Source: Haemaphysalis longicornis
Taxonomy: Eukaryota; Arthropoda; Arachnida; Ixodida; Ixodidae
Direction: 5' to 3'
DNA: 64,000 nt
Assembly: GCA_013339765.2 (NCBI GenBank)
Contig: CM023454.1
Span: 140,533,942-140,597,941, forward strand
The notes beneath the pieces were generated by a model. It was not told the DNA's origin, searched no databases, and was given only the letters and a program-made list of their open reading frames with translations. The translations under genes were made by a program, and so were the position numbers. Each line of letters opens with the position of its first letter. Position 1 is the stretch's first letter. Shown in pieces: positions 9,301-21,773 of this stretch.

Positions 9301-10847
9301 TCGTTGTGCCTCAATTTGTGCGTTTATGATGAAGGAAGGGAAGCTGTCTCTCGATTCAACAAACTTGATGCAGGTAATTATTTCTCAGCGATTTCTGTGC
9401 CGTCGCCCTGCCCAGACGTTGTGCTGGAGGTCAACGTACTGGGCTCGCAGCTGCGCCAATACCTCAAAATATGCTTGCAAGAGGCTGTTGGGCTGCTGTT
9501 GCATTTTCTTACAGAAGATATGTTTTGTGCGGTAATCGTTGCTGATGTGTGTGTGTGTGCGTGTGGTGCTTGTGGTCGGCTGTTGTGGCGTTGCACAGAA
9601 AATAAGTGATACAAGTGCTACCTTAATGAGGCACTGACACCAAAATTTTGCATATGGATTTCTTTACTATCTTATTAGCGTATTACCTCGTTATCACGTG
9701 TGGAAACCTCATTTGCTCACAGCGTGCGACGGTTATTTATTTAGAGGCGTTTTCAATGCGGCCAGTCGCAGTTTCGGGTTCAGCGGCTGCCGCTAAACGA
9801 GAGATTTTGTGTACACAACGCTGACGACGTGACGGTCGGACGGATATCACAGATGAGAGCTGCCGTAGCACAGTCGAATCCGCGTCAGCGGCAGTTTCCG
9901 CGAGTGCCCCCACGCACTGATCTCGTGAGCCACTTAATTAAAAAGCGATCGTGGACGTGACGCAGGCGCCGCGAGTCCAAATCGCTTCCACGGCTAGGAA
10001 CCACGCGCGACGCTCGAGACAGTGGACGGGAAGACAGCGTTGAGAGCAGCCGGCCTGTCTGCCTACAGGTCCGCATACGGATGCGTTCGGCTTAGCACTG
10101 CGGCAGATATTCGATTGCCGCTCTCGTAGGCGATGCAGACGACGGTTGTTAATGGAACCCGCCATCGAATAATTAACTCCTTTCTCATAATGTGCTACCA
10201 TAATTGGGACTTGGGTAACATTTTGTGCAGCAGTAACAAGCTGTCGCTCGAGCTACGTGCGACGGCCTGCGCCACTTCGCAGCCGTGGCCGCTGCCTCCA
10301 GGCTACCTCTCTAGATGTATCGGTTAATAAATGTTCACTTCCATCCATCCGCCCGAGCAGCGACAGCAATGCTCGCTCAGTGCTCTTTAGGTGTCCCCGG
10401 AGAGTTTTCGCGTCCAGTTTAATAAAAAGCAATAAAATGGAGTGAATAGAATCGCTGTAGAACTTAGGTCGTGGCCAGCTGCCCCATGAACCAACGAAAT
10501 CACAGCGCCCCGCCGCCAACGATTGCGTCATTCGCTGCTCGAAAGCTGAAGCTCCCACGTCCGATTGGAGCGACGAGCCGGCGAGAAACGCCGGCAGTGC
10601 GGAAGCCGCCAACACAAACTCGTGCCGTGTATGGATGTTGTTTATTTACAAAATATCGAGGGAACGTCGATTGCGGGAGGTCGTCCGCTGGCTGCTCGGT
10701 TGCGTTTCGCACACTTTTAAATTGATTTTAAATTTGTTCTATATAGGCTGTATTTGCCGCTGATATTTTGTAGATGATGCGTGTGTGTTTACACCGGTCT
10801 ATCCCCGAAGTTATCTCGCCTTGAATATTTTGGGTCAGTGGCCCATT
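6351..10847. other. No gene recognised
   Basis: About 4.5 kb of intermediate composition. Open frames reach 164 codons (9115-9609 plus), but none resembles a known family, and that length is expected by chance in a window this size. A short CA/GT run lies near 9549-9575. Nothing else supportable. Confidence 0.5.
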
Positions 10848-12474
10848 AAAGGGACACTGAAGTGAATTTGTCAAGCTCCCGTTTTTGCTTGCACTGCGTA
10901 GACTGGCTCAAATTAGCACACTTTTCATCGTTTATCCGGTTGACAAATCGGTAATTATTTTACAAAGCGCGAAAGAAGAAAAACTACCATGCGCGGTTTG
11001 CGGCGGCCGCACCAACTAAAGCTGTGACGTTAGGAGGAGCCGCACCGTGATTGGACGATGCCCAAGGTGAGCAACCAAACAAGTTTCGGTTTCGGTTTCG
11101 GTTCTGTAAAACAAAACCGGTGGCGTTGTTGGATGGGCATTTTCAATAACTCAGTAATCATCGTACCGCGCTTCTGCAATGTTGTCACCTGTAAAAATGC
11201 ATAAAGATAAGCCTCCCAGGACGGCTTGGAATCGTAGCATTCACTATCCGAGGCCTACGCAGTGCATGGACGCCCTCCGCGTACCCGCAGACGCCCAAAT
11301 GTCATGCGCTTTTCCCCCATATTTGGAGCTTGCCTCACTCATGCCTGTACCGTAAAAAGCGTGTTCGCACCAGGCCAAGGGTCTGTTCATTCTTGCCTGT
11401 GCCCACTGCCCGCAAGCAGTCGGTGCTTATGGCAACAGCACGCCAACGAGAACTCGCTAGCGCGCCAGTGCCAGCCTGCGCGCGTTCAGTGAACTAGTTC
11501 GTGGAGCCATGAACGTGGCGGGCCAAAAAAAGGTGAACTCAATGTAGAAAACGTCGGCAAAAAACGAAAAAGTTACCTTACAAAAAAAAAAGCACGTACC
11601 CGCGGGGACTCGAACTCGTGACTTGCAAAACACTTGCGGCAACATACCTAGCGCCTCAGAGCACTCGGCCACGGAACGGGCTCCTCTGACCTTGGTAATA
11701 TAAGGTATATATTGTACAACAAGTTTACACTTTTATTTAGTTTTGGCATTTCAAGCAGCTTAGGTGACTATTTGTTGTATTGCGCTCGTGCAGTAAGCGT
11801 CCCCCGAGTTTCCATACTAGCTCAGGTCGTAGACGGAAAAGCGTTCGCAGATGCGTAGTCGTGCTGGTGACCGCTGTGCTTGTTCGCCCAGCGCAAAAAA
11901 AGTGCTTTCCGCACCCTATTTTTACGCTGTACGGTAAAAATATCAGTTGATTTTATTTCCTTAGTACCTATATTGACTTCGCTGACTCTACTCCCGCCTT
12001 CAAGAGGCCTTATATTTTCCTACTGGCGTACCAGTCAGCGAAGCGTCGCATGCGCAGCGCTTGTGTGAAGCGACCTTGACTTGGAGCTAGATACAGTGTA
12101 CAAACTAACCAAGTAAAGAAAGCCCCATTCTTCCATTCACAAACGTGTCCTGGCTTCGTTTCAACTGAGCGAACGAATTGCGACGACCCGCCGGCGGCCG
12201 GCGGACGAACGCTGGGCCGACTGACTCGGTCTGAAGGCCGGGGAGCCGTGCAGTGCGCAGCCAATTGCGATCTCGGCTCCTCTCGACGTCACACGAAAAC
12301 GCCGCAGAAAATGGGCGAGCGTAAAGAGAGGAGGACAGCATTTTCGAATTAATTTTTCTACTAAATAAAATCGCGTACACGCGCCCAGAGTGGTCGCAAC
12401 ATGGCCTGGGGACTCCGGACTACAATTTGCGCAAGTAATCCCGCAATGTTTACATATCACTTCAGTGTCCCTTT
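10848..12474. mobile_element. Candidate TIR transposon, ends aaagggacactgaagtga
   Basis: The 18 bases at 10848-10865 recur as an exact reverse complement at 12457-12474, about 1.6 kb apart. The outward-facing ends begin with AAAGGG. Beyond 18 bp the ends keep only weak similarity. The interior encodes no recognisable transposase, so if real this is non-autonomous. It includes a tRNA-like sequence at 11598-11678. Immediate flanks (tt / ca) show no clear target duplication. It could instead be two separate fragments of a common tick repeat in opposite orientation. Confidence 0.5.
11598..11678 (-). repeat. tRNA-like sequence with class II-type arm
   Basis: On the minus strand there is an A box (complement of 11662-11671, tggccgagtg), a D-stem GCC/GGC and a small variable arm (GCAA-loop-TTGC). 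A B box follows (complement of 11606-11615, gttcgagtcc), then a T run. Anticodon and acceptor stems do not pair well, so this is probably a tRNA pseudogene or a tRNA-derived SINE head. It shares acttgcaaaac with the sequence at 827-910. Confidence 0.3.
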
Positions 12475-14440
12475 CAGGATACGGCGCAAAGTGCTGAACG
12501 CATCATTTTTGTGCCGGTGCAAGAGATTTCTGTCTTTTTTGTACCTAAGCAAACTTTTCGCTATGTGGCGTTTTGAATTGATATGCAGCTGCTTTTCGCA
12601 GCACGGACGAACCATAATTTTTGATTTTGTTACGGGGGGTCTACGACGCGGTCGAACACGACTGCTGGTAACGACCCACGACGGTGGTTGATCAATTGAC
12701 GCTGCAATTGCAGCCAGCGCTACTTCTAAATTATGTGTGAACGTGTCTCGGCTGGTCTACTATCGTTGCCCTTCAGAAAAACTTTTGGTGGGGAGGAAAA
12801 TTTCCCGATTGTTTAACTGATTATGTTTAAAATAATGCTAAATGTGGATTTGGTATCGATAATGCACGTTTACTACTACATTAAAACGGACGGCAATTGA
12901 GCAAACATTTCTGAGTATTGCATTTTTAGTGCAGTAAGTGCGTAATCGTAGTCGCTTCACTTTTATGACTTAGTGGACTCCATTGACGTAGTTTAGCGAG
13001 TGAATTCAAGAGATTGGTTCCTTGAAAAAATTAGTAGAAATAGGTTTGAATACGGTCAAATGTGAGTGCCGATTATGCACAAGGAAGTGCAGATTGAGTA
13101 CAAGGGAGTACTGTAAGTAAGCTCCAATGATTCAGAGAATTTCAGCGTACGAGAAACGAAAACTGAGGGGAAAAGCTCCCACAAGAAGACACGCAGAAAA
13201 CCGCAATTTACGGTCAAAGCAGCGCCGAGAAGCCCCTCGCCCCATGAGAGCCCGATGCGCCCCACGTGCTTTATTCCTGAGAACACGCAGAGACGCCAGA
13301 CACAACGCGAGTGCGTAGGTTCCGCTTAGCTTTCTCCCTTGTACGTGCCTTAGCGAAGGGGGAAGCCCTACGTCAATGCACCTTGTACGACGTTTTCTTC
13401 CCGGGATCCTCTGTCCTGATGTATACGTAATCTCAGTATTCTTAATTAGTTAAACATGTAGTTTTTTCTGTTTAGCCGTTCATTCGAGCCACGACCTAGC
13501 TAAGATGTTGCAGTCGACAGGATGAGAATTTGAGGCAATGAGAGGACGAACGGACGAAGAGACGAACAACGTGGATGAACCGCACCACAACTACGAATGC
13601 GACACACAGACGTGGGGCACCGACGGACTCCATGTCTGCGGTTGTCGACATTCTGCAGACTAGAACAGAACGTTAGGTCCCATGCTGTACGTAGAAACAG
13701 CAGTTCGGAGCGCCTACGATTACGAGGGCCACCCTGGTCTGGCCGTAAGGACGACATCGTCTTTTGTCTACTAGAGGACAACGACGAACGTCGCCATCTC
13801 TCCAAACGAACGAATGTGCCAACGCTGCCTATGACAACTAACGGCAGAGGGCCCTGCAAGCGGCGCTGTTTGAGAGCAGGAGGCTGCGTGATGAACGATA
13901 AAGTTTTTTGAGACAACTGGCGAGAGCAACCGGCGCCACAAAGCTGCCCTCAAGAGGCGCTTGCATTCTTTTTGTCGCTCTCAAAATCAGCGCGACTTCC
14001 CGTCAGCAGTGGCTCATTTCCCGATCCATCATCCACCCTATCAACTACGAGAAAAGCCGTGCTAAATTTGTAAATTCCGCACGTCGTCCGCCAAAACAAT
14101 GGATAAAGCAGGCAATCGTGAAGCGTTTTAAGCACTCTGACACGATCGGCACGCACGTTGGCCGCGCCTGCAAACACGCCGGCTCGCCTGCCCGCACGGC
14201 ACTGCAAGTGGTTCGAACCGGCCCAGACCACGGCAGCAACCGCTTATCGCCGCTCTTCGAAATCAATCTGATCGTGGAAAATAACTTCCACATGCCAGAA
14301 AGTGGACGTTATTGTGGTGAAAAATTGTGCTATGGATTGTAATTCGCAGTTCCAGAGATGGCGGCCATCAAATATCCACCGCGATGCTAAGCCCATAGGT
14401 CGGCAAACTCACTAATGAGTGCACTCACAGACCCCCGACT
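12475..14440. other. No gene recognised
   Basis: Open frames on both strands (for example 144 codons at 13908-14342 plus) resemble nothing I know. No splice-supported exon was found. Confidence 0.5.
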
Positions 14441-14494
14441 CACCACTCACGAGTGAGTGGTGAGTGAGCCTCACCATCGTTTTCGCCTGCTGAG

Positions 14495-14895
14495 TGCGAG
14501 TGCGAGTGAGGGCGAGCGCCACTCATGGTGAGCCAGGTTCACCACTCGCGAGTGCGAGTTCCACTCGCGACGAGCCACGTTCAGCACTCGCCAGTGCGAG
14601 CACCACTCGCGGTGAGCGGAACTCACCACTCGTGAGTGCGAGTTCCACTCGCGGCGAGGTCCGCTCAGCACTCGCGAGTGCGAGCGCCACTCGCGGCGAG
14701 CGGGACTCACCAGTCACGAGTGCGAGTTCCACTCGCGGTGAGCCCCACTCACCACTCGTGAGTGCGAGTTCCACTCGCGGCTAGCCCCACTCCCCACACG
14801 CGAGTGCGAATTCCACTCGCGGTGAGTCCCACTCACCACTCGCGAGTGCGAGTTACACTCGCGGCGAGCCCCGCTCACCACTCATGAGGGGCGAG
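14495..14895 (+). repeat. Minisatellite, 42-bp unit, about 9 copies
   Basis: The unit is built around cgagtgcgagttccactcgcgg followed by gagccccactcaccactcg and repeats every 42 bases with moderate divergence. The unit is itself partly palindromic (cactcg/cgagtg), so strands can fold. Because 42 is a multiple of three, frames stay open on both strands, producing meaningless repeat ORFs of 79-96 codons. Confidence 0.9.
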
Positions 14896-16559
14896 TGAAC
14901 TTGCGCTTCTTGAGCGATGTGCGGGGCTTGCCGCTGTGTGGGCCGTAGAAGGAGGGAACCTACCCTAGTTCAATCAAGACCTTTCATTTCAAATAAACGT
15001 TTCATCTCTCTCTCTCTCTCTCTCTCTCTCACTCGCTGTTGGCATTCGGCGCAGGAGCCGCTTGCTGTGGTAATTGTTTCTGGCGATATCCACTCGTACG
15101 CACAGCCATTAGTTAATGTAACGACTGCCTTTAGCTTCGGGAATAAGTGGCTACTCCCCTTGCCACCGTGGAATCAACTCTCCAGTGTCCTGTTGATTTA
15201 GGAATACGATTTGGATGGACGTCTGACGCCATAATGCACTGATACTCTCACTGTCATGACTCATTGAGGGGCTGTTGCGCGCACTCTCGCCGAATGATGT
15301 TTCTGGCTCGCAGCGTTTTGTGTTGAAATTGGTGCTGGTAACGTCGTCGCAACAAAGCGATTGCACTTCCCTACCGCTGAGTGCTGCGATGGAGGCATTG
15401 CGAAGCACCGTGGTCTAGTGCCGTAGTACTTGGTGTACATAATTGGCCGGCTTGCTGGAGCTGTCAATAGGCCGGCTGTTCTGAAGCGCAAATTGTGAGT
15501 GGCCGTATTCGTTTGAAAAGGTACCGCAGATTTTGACGGATTGGCGTATCAGGATGGCGAAGCGGTTAGCATGGGCGAGTTGCGTGCTGTAGAAGCAGTA
15601 GCTCATTTTCGAGGCCTTGGCGTAATAAACGTATCAGTATTTGTCATTTCTTGTTTCGGCGGCGCTCTGTTATGATACTCGCTTTCGCGCGGACTTGGCG
15701 CCACACATCCTTCTACGGCAGTTATGGTGCGTTCCTTGAGGCTGCGATTTGCTGCAGTCCGTGTGTTTGACACCCCTGAAAACTTCACCGCTGCTGTTTT
15801 ATTCCAAACTTCACCAAAATATTTACGTTTCGTTATGTTGCGTGAATGTTGCATTGACTCATATACGCCGATGTGCGTACCTTTCTCAACGTGCAGCAAA
15901 CGAAGTAAGCTCGCCTTAGCATCACCTCACATTTTATTTGTCAAGATGACTCGCCCACTACACCCATTTGTTTAGTTCCCTGTCTCCCTCTTAAGTTTTT
16001 GTATCCGTTCGTGCAGGTTCACGAGAATCGTACGTTATGTCTGACTCGTCATTCACCTCACGGAATGGCGGAGTTGGAGTCGTTACTCTTGCGTGCATTT
16101 TGTGAAATATATATTTCATATCTTCAGATCGCGAAAGGTAAAATACGCGCTGTTCACGCTGCTGTGTTGTCATCGACGCTCATTTACCATTACGCTTCGG
16201 AATTTGCCTGCCCAAGTTGAAATTGGAACCTGGGCTCCCGCATTTTGCTTTTTTCATTCTGTCCGTTCACGATCGCCGACCAGCTAGGTATGAAGGCGAA
16301 ATTGCTTCTGCTGCTTTATTTTCGCATTCAGCGTTGTGGTCAGCCGGAACATTGTAGTCCTCGTCATGCTTGCTGCGCTGATTCGCTGAAAAGGGCTTCG
16401 AAGTATAGTGTTCCTCATATTTTGTTCCCCGTATGTAGGTCGTCGTCCGCGTGCCAATGGCGTACAGACTAGCGAAGGGTACTGTGATCCCTGTGTGGTG
16501 TGGCGAATAGTACGCGTTCTCGGCAGTCAGATAGGGTAATTTGTGAGTGGATGAGTGAG

Positions 16560-16830
16560 TAAATGAGTACGTGCGTGCTCGTGTTCACGTGAGTGCATCT
16601 ACGTGCTTGCGTGCGTGCGCGCGTGCTAGTTCGTATGTATGTGTGCGCGCGCGCGTGTTCAAGTGCGTTAGTGTGTGTGCGCGTGCATGTGCGTTTGTGT
16701 GCGTGCGCGTGTGCATGTGTTCGTGCTTGTGTGCGTGCGTGTTTGTGTGCGTGCGTGCGTGTTTGTGTGTGCATGCGTGCTAGCGTGCGTGCGTGTGCGT
16801 ACGTGTGCGTGTGTGTCCGATGACTTATTC
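16560..16830 (+). repeat. GT/GCGTG-rich low-complexity tract
   Basis: About 270 bases are dominated by tgtgcgtg-type alternating purine-pyrimidine steps, a composition that can adopt Z-DNA. The open frames in it (cysteine/valine/arginine-rich on plus, histidine/threonine-rich on minus) are compositional artefacts. Confidence 0.9.
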
Positions 16831-17812
16831 TCCCCGTTATTTCGTATTAACTTTCGACGTGAACGTGTCTGGGTGCCCGGTGAGGGCACATGACGGTGTA
16901 GCTCACGATCAAGCTGCGGTTTTGCTCTGCGGCAGGCTTTGGCCGTTTAGGGAGGGGGACGGGAAGGGAGGCGGGCGCCAGGAAACTCGTCTCCACGAGG
17001 ACGCCCGCTAAAGTCAGACGGCGCCGATTTGACGCGCCTGCGCGGCGCCGCCTCTCTCCCTCGCCTTTTCTCTGCCAAGCGCTCAAGGCCAAGCGCTCCA
17101 GGCGCCTTCCTCTTTTAGTGGCCGTGTTTTGCTTGACCCTCTCGCTCTGCGCCCTTTTCACCTGGGATTACTCTTGAAATAAACCGTTTGGAGGGTTGTC
17201 CAGAACGAATTGACTGCGAAATTTTAGTGGCGCGGATTGCGCGCTTCGAGATAGGAATATTTGCGCACGTTTTGTTTTCACGTACGTTTTGTTTTCACGA
17301 AGCGCACACTGGATTGAGAACTACAAACAGCACATTTACCAGAAGGTTGGCGTTGCCGTCAAATTGTATGCGTGCCTTTCGTTGATGCACGCACTTATGG
17401 TCAGAACCTAGGCTGTAAAAGCTCCATGGTGAAGACCTGTTACCGAGCTGGCACGCTTTCAGGTGCGAGTATGGCATCCCGTTCTCTCCGCCGTGTGCAC
17501 CTGTTATTCGCCCCACAATGCGCCATGATATTATCGGTACTATTGGTAGTGCTCTGCTTGGCTATAGAAGTTGCATGAGAAATTGCGTTACTTATGGCAT
17601 CAATTTCGGCTATCGGTTATTCTCGCAGAGGCATCACTCGTGCTAATGATGAGAAAAACAATTTTTTTACAGTTTTTATAACTTGACGAAAGTGACAGCA
17701 TAAACGCTAGGTTACAGAGCCTGTGCCGTCGCTGTGATGCTGGTTAAAGGAATGGGCGCGTTTACAAGAAGATGCCCCGATATAGGCTCCGGACAGCGCC
17801 CAGAGGGCGACA

Positions 17813-17865
17813 AGGAGCCGGCTAGAGTTACTGTATATACAGGAACTCTAGGAGCCGGCGACACC
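17813..17865. repeat. Hairpin with central palindrome ctgtatatacag
   Basis: Arms gccggctagagtt and aactctaggagccggc pair with a 3-base bulge around a perfect 12-bp palindrome. The 9-mer ggagccggc also occurs as a direct repeat on each side. Possible small foldback element or regulatory palindrome; unassigned. Confidence 0.5.
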
Positions 17866-19379
17866 CAGCGCCCCCTTCGGCACTATGCGCAACACTGGGT
17901 CGGTCCCCGCAAGCCGGTACACTGCTGGCTCGGGGGCGCTCTTCTTCTTGCAGCGCGGATTAAGCATATTAGTCGCCCCTTTTGGGGTTAAAACGAAATA
18001 AGAGATTGTAAAGTAATCCTGCCACATAGTGCATGTAAATGGAGAAGGATTTATTCGGTTGACCTCGCGCATCAGAAGGCATATAAAGGCCGCATAGGCG
18101 TGATTCTCAGAAGAGAAACGCTTGTACAGTCTGCCTGCGGGGCAAACCTTTCTCAAGATCAGCATGTTTCGCTTAAAAAGGAAACGTTATTTATATTGCT
18201 GACTCCACAAAAGAGGAGGCTTTGTCTACAAATATATCAGACGTTGCGTGATGTTTCCGCGCGGGGTATTCCATCCATGTGAGTGCACTTGCATGCGACT
18301 GAAGAACTACTAACTGGACAACACGGGAGTTACATATAGGTGTTTGATCGGAATGTAATGCTCCATACATGTAACAGTATGAAGTTCACGTTTGTTGGGG
18401 TATAGCGAAAGTGCGGACGTTAATAAGTGCCCACTTCACCGAGAAAATTTTGGGCTTCCAGTTGCAGCCTTCTACGTTAGTTGCATATAAGTAAACACGC
18501 CCCCAAAAAAGAAACTCATCACGAGAAGGCTATGACAAGAAATTCCTTTGGGCAGGGATGACATGGGGAAGGGTGAGCAGAACATCTAATGGGCGTATCG
18601 GAATAAATTACGGAATATTCATATTGGGTTCTTTTTCTCTCCACGCCAACGGGTTCTGCAGAAGACCTCCGTTAGGAAGGAATCGTAGCGCTTTTATTAC
18701 CGTCAACAATTTTGGAACAAAAGTCACGGGAGAAAAAATTTAGTTCCCCGAGTACACTCCTCACTGGTCCAGAGTGACCGCAATCGCAACGTATGGGATA
18801 AATAAAGTTGGTCCTCCTTCTCGTCCTCCCCGAACGCGAAACTTTTTTCCCGTGTACATATTGTTCCAACTTTGATTGCGGCACGTCTTAGCTCTATTTT
18901 TCTTTGCTTTTCAGTGGCTTAGACAACAATTTCATTGCTCCTTTTGCGAGAAGAGGCGGTGATATTATGCTATCCAAATGCTCGCGAAACATTTGGGAAC
19001 ATTAACGCCTATAAGTGTCCGCGCCCCATATGTGGTTATATGCAGTTATTTCGGCGGTTAGATGATTTCGGCGGATATTAGATGAAGCAGAGTAGAACCG
19101 CTGGGTGATAAAGCTACAAAGCTATAACTGTGCTTGGGGGCCCTCTTTGTCTTTCGAACCGGACCGCGCGTTTGGCAAGATAAATACCGGTTGGACTCAT
19201 TTACGATAAAATTCAAATCGGTAATATTCGGAGTCAGAGCGCAATATAACCGTGCCTCTAACTCAATTTTTTTGGCAAGCGCTTCAGCTTCCTATTAGTA
19301 TATGAAACTCTATGACACCCTCACACTTGTGAAAGTGTCCGCGGGAGGGCGCTGCTTGGTGGCGACGCCGGTGATATGT

Positions 19380-19567
19380 GTGAGTGAAAGACAGTGACAG
19401 AGATTACGCACTCTCCTAGCGATTTTTCCCCCTTCTGTCTTCCTATCCTTTGAAGCCCCAGTCCCCTTCCCTGGACTGGGTTGTAGGCGGGTGAACTCCC
19501 CGTTGAGTTTAACAATATCCCCAGGCCTTTTCCCTTTGCTCCTTTGTTAATACATCACCACCACCAC
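19380..19567 (+). repeat. Possible LINE 3' end with (ACC)n tail
   Basis: A run such as cttctgtcttcctatcct, a CT-rich block and a terminal caccaccaccacc tract resemble the 3' untranslated ends of arthropod non-LTR elements. No coding part precedes it. Resemblance is from memory and weak. Confidence 0.3.
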
Positions 19568-21010
19568 CGTAGCCGCACGTAACGTTCCCCAATTCACCCT
19601 TCGCTTTCTTTCGTCGCTGCCGCATTCGTTCACTCAATTACGCGGATATAAACAGAGCCGCTGCCGCGAAGCCCACGTAACGGCTGCCGTAGGGTTGCCT
19701 CCTAAAACGACCGAAACCCACCGTCGCCGTTTCCACTCCTATTCACGTAGTTCGCCAAGTAGCTGCGATTTTCACCAGCTAGAGAAGAAACTTCCCCAGT
19801 TGGAATGTCGCCTTGAGCCCATATTACTTTTTTAGCTTGAAGACCTTCCGAGAGACGTTTTTCCCGGTGTATTTCACGCCTAAGTATGCGCCAACCCTGG
19901 TTGCCGGTTTAGGAGTCCACGGTTTGCGGGTAGAAAAATGGGGTCGTGCACGCACAGCTACGCTTCGTGCCACTACTAATGAAATGCCGGCTGTGCTGGT
20001 GGGAGATTTAGATGCTGAAATAACATGGCTCAATGCGGTTAGTCGGCTGTCCTCCTCAATCGAGTGATTCAGGTGAGGGTTGATGTGTTACACCGCCATC
20101 TTATAGACACAGTAAGATGCATACGAGGGGGAAGGAAAACGGACAGCCACATGTTTGTACGCGGGAATAGCGCTCAAAGGCTTTCAGGTTTATTTCGTTA
20201 TGGGACGGATGCATGCCGCTTGTGTGGAGAAAGAAGAACAAGAATTGAAGCGTTAGCACGAGCACAAGAGCGAATGGGTGGAAAAAACTGGAAAGCTGCT
20301 GGCACCGTGGCTACCGACTCAAGTTGAGCTCGTCGAGTAACGGCGAATTCCTCCCGGATGAACAGCTAATTTCCCGCTTGAAGCTTCGGCGTCAGCCAAT
20401 AACAATTTTTCAGAGTATATTCAGGGGATATCTTCGACGAAGCACACCACATGACCGGTTGCCGGTTTATGCGTGCGGAAGTTTGTAGTATAGAATAGTG
20501 GGAAGGACGAGAGAACCGTGTACGCGCAGCTATAGGTTTCATGCCCGTGCTGGTCGATGGCACCTCCGTTGTGCTGGGGCGAGGTTTTGGCGTGGACGTT
20601 AAATGGTCCAAGGGGACCTGTCCGGAGTCCTTACTGGTAGATCGGATTGGGATTGCGTGTTAGGATGAGTTCACATTACCGACGCAAAAACCGTATCGTG
20701 ATCTATGGACGTTAAATATACCTTGCCCTGTAGCTCGGCTGGATGAGACGTGAAATGAAGTCATTCCTTTTTTACGACAGTTGCGGCAACGGTATGAACC
20801 CAGCCTTACACGAACTATAAGATGGTTACGACGCGAGAGGGACACAGGCAGTTTTATGTTTATGTGCAAGAACAAAGCTCGGATCCTTCAGAGGTTCACT
20901 GAGCTAATAGGCTAGGACTTGTGCTTCATCGCAAATTACAATAAACGTGTTTTTTGTGCACTCTGTGAAATGCATCCAGCTTTGCAGTTAATCCTTCTTC
21001 ACAGAGTGCA
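19568..21010. other. No gene recognised
   Basis: Two stretches, about 19910-20030 and 20456-20610, look like diverged relatives (both start ggttgccggttta). The second encodes MPVLVDGTSVVLGRGFGVDV in one frame, faintly like the end of a gypsy protease. Too weak to call. Confidence 0.4.
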
Positions 21011-21015
21011 AAGGC

Positions 21016-21440
21016 AGACAGACAGACAGACAGACAGACAGAACTTTATTTGGCCACAGCTGGGGCGATTAGGCCGGCGACGTCTTCTCCGTCGTCCGTC
21101 GGGCAGCAGGGCCCCTTTTCGGCAGGGGTCCGGTGCCTTCGGCCAAGCGGGCCAGGTCTTCTTGAATTTGGGGGTTTGGGTCACGCAGGGTGGCCTCCCA
21201 GCGCGCCTCGCTGGTGATAGTAAGGAGAATAGGATAGGATCGGTGCCTGGATAGTGGGATGCTATCACAGGCCCATATGATATGGGATAACGATGCGTGA
21301 GGGACCGAACAATATGCACATTCTTCTATGTAGGTGTCGGGAAAGATCGCTGACATGATGGCAGGGGTGGGGAAGGAGCGGGTCTGGAGCTGCCGATATA
21401 TGACCGTCAAGGATCGGGATAGAGATGGGTGAGGAGGAGG
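21016..21440 (-). mobile_element. LINE 3' fragment (RNase H-type non-LTR)
   Basis: The minus-strand frame encodes a cysteine/histidine-containing end (ECAYCSVPHASLSHIIWACD) followed by RWEATLRDPNPQIQEDLARL. This is typical of the C-terminus of tick RNase H-encoding LINE ORF2 proteins. It ends in a 3' UTR with an AATAAA-like signal on the minus strand and a (GACA/TGTC)n tail at 21016-21043. Everything upstream (RT, RNase H) is missing: a 5'-truncated insertion. Confidence 0.6.
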
Positions 21441-21773
21441 AAAAATTCACTAATTTTTTTCTACAATTAACACACTATCATCACCATTGCCAGTGAAAGT
21501 TGGCCTTCCTGCAGTGCGTTTTGTGTTTACGCAAGGACATTTTCCCTGCAACGAGAGGTATACAGCTTCGCTGAAAAAGTGCGATGTTGTTTTGCTCAAC
21601 ACCCGCCTTTCGCTCGCTTTTCGATCAACGCATTTGATTCCCTTATTGTTTGGACAGCATTTTCACCTAACAAATTGTGTTTCGCTCGCCAACCTAAGCT
21701 GTCTTTATTACATGCCAAGTGTTCTGTATCTTCTATGAGCAATGTGTAATATCTTGGCTGTAATCTTTATTAG
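21441..21773. other. No gene recognised
   Basis: Short stretch between the LINE fragment and SINE copy 2, with no feature beyond the left arm of the SINE target duplication (21763-21776). Confidence 0.5.

Larger units (their letters stand above)
14896..19320. other. No gene recognised; simple repeats
   Basis: Contains a (TC)n run at about 15006-15031 and a long GT/GCGTG-rich low-complexity tract at about 16560-16830. An AATAAA near 17178 lies beside no identifiable gene. A hairpin lies at 17813-17865. No coding family recognised. Confidence 0.5.

Noticed and set aside
9115..9609. 164-codon plus frame with a hydrophobic C-terminal stretch
   Set aside because: No ATG start, no recognisable domain; a frame this long is expected by chance in 64 kb.
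11598..11678. Functional tRNA gene
   Set aside because: A and B boxes are present but anticodon and acceptor stems do not pair.
13908..14342. 144-codon basic frame
   Set aside because: No recognisable motif; compatible with chance.
14471..14784. Repeat-rich serine/arginine ORFs on both strands
   Set aside because: Produced by a 42-bp minisatellite whose unit is a multiple of three.
14495..14895. CRISPR-like array
   Set aside because: Units are contiguous with no unique spacers, and the DNA is eukaryotic.
16469..16893. Cys/Val-rich and His/Thr-rich ORFs
   Set aside because: Low-complexity GT/GCGTG tract.
20456..20660. Gypsy protease tail (LGRGFGVDV)
   Set aside because: Match is a few residues only, with no neighbouring gypsy blocks.
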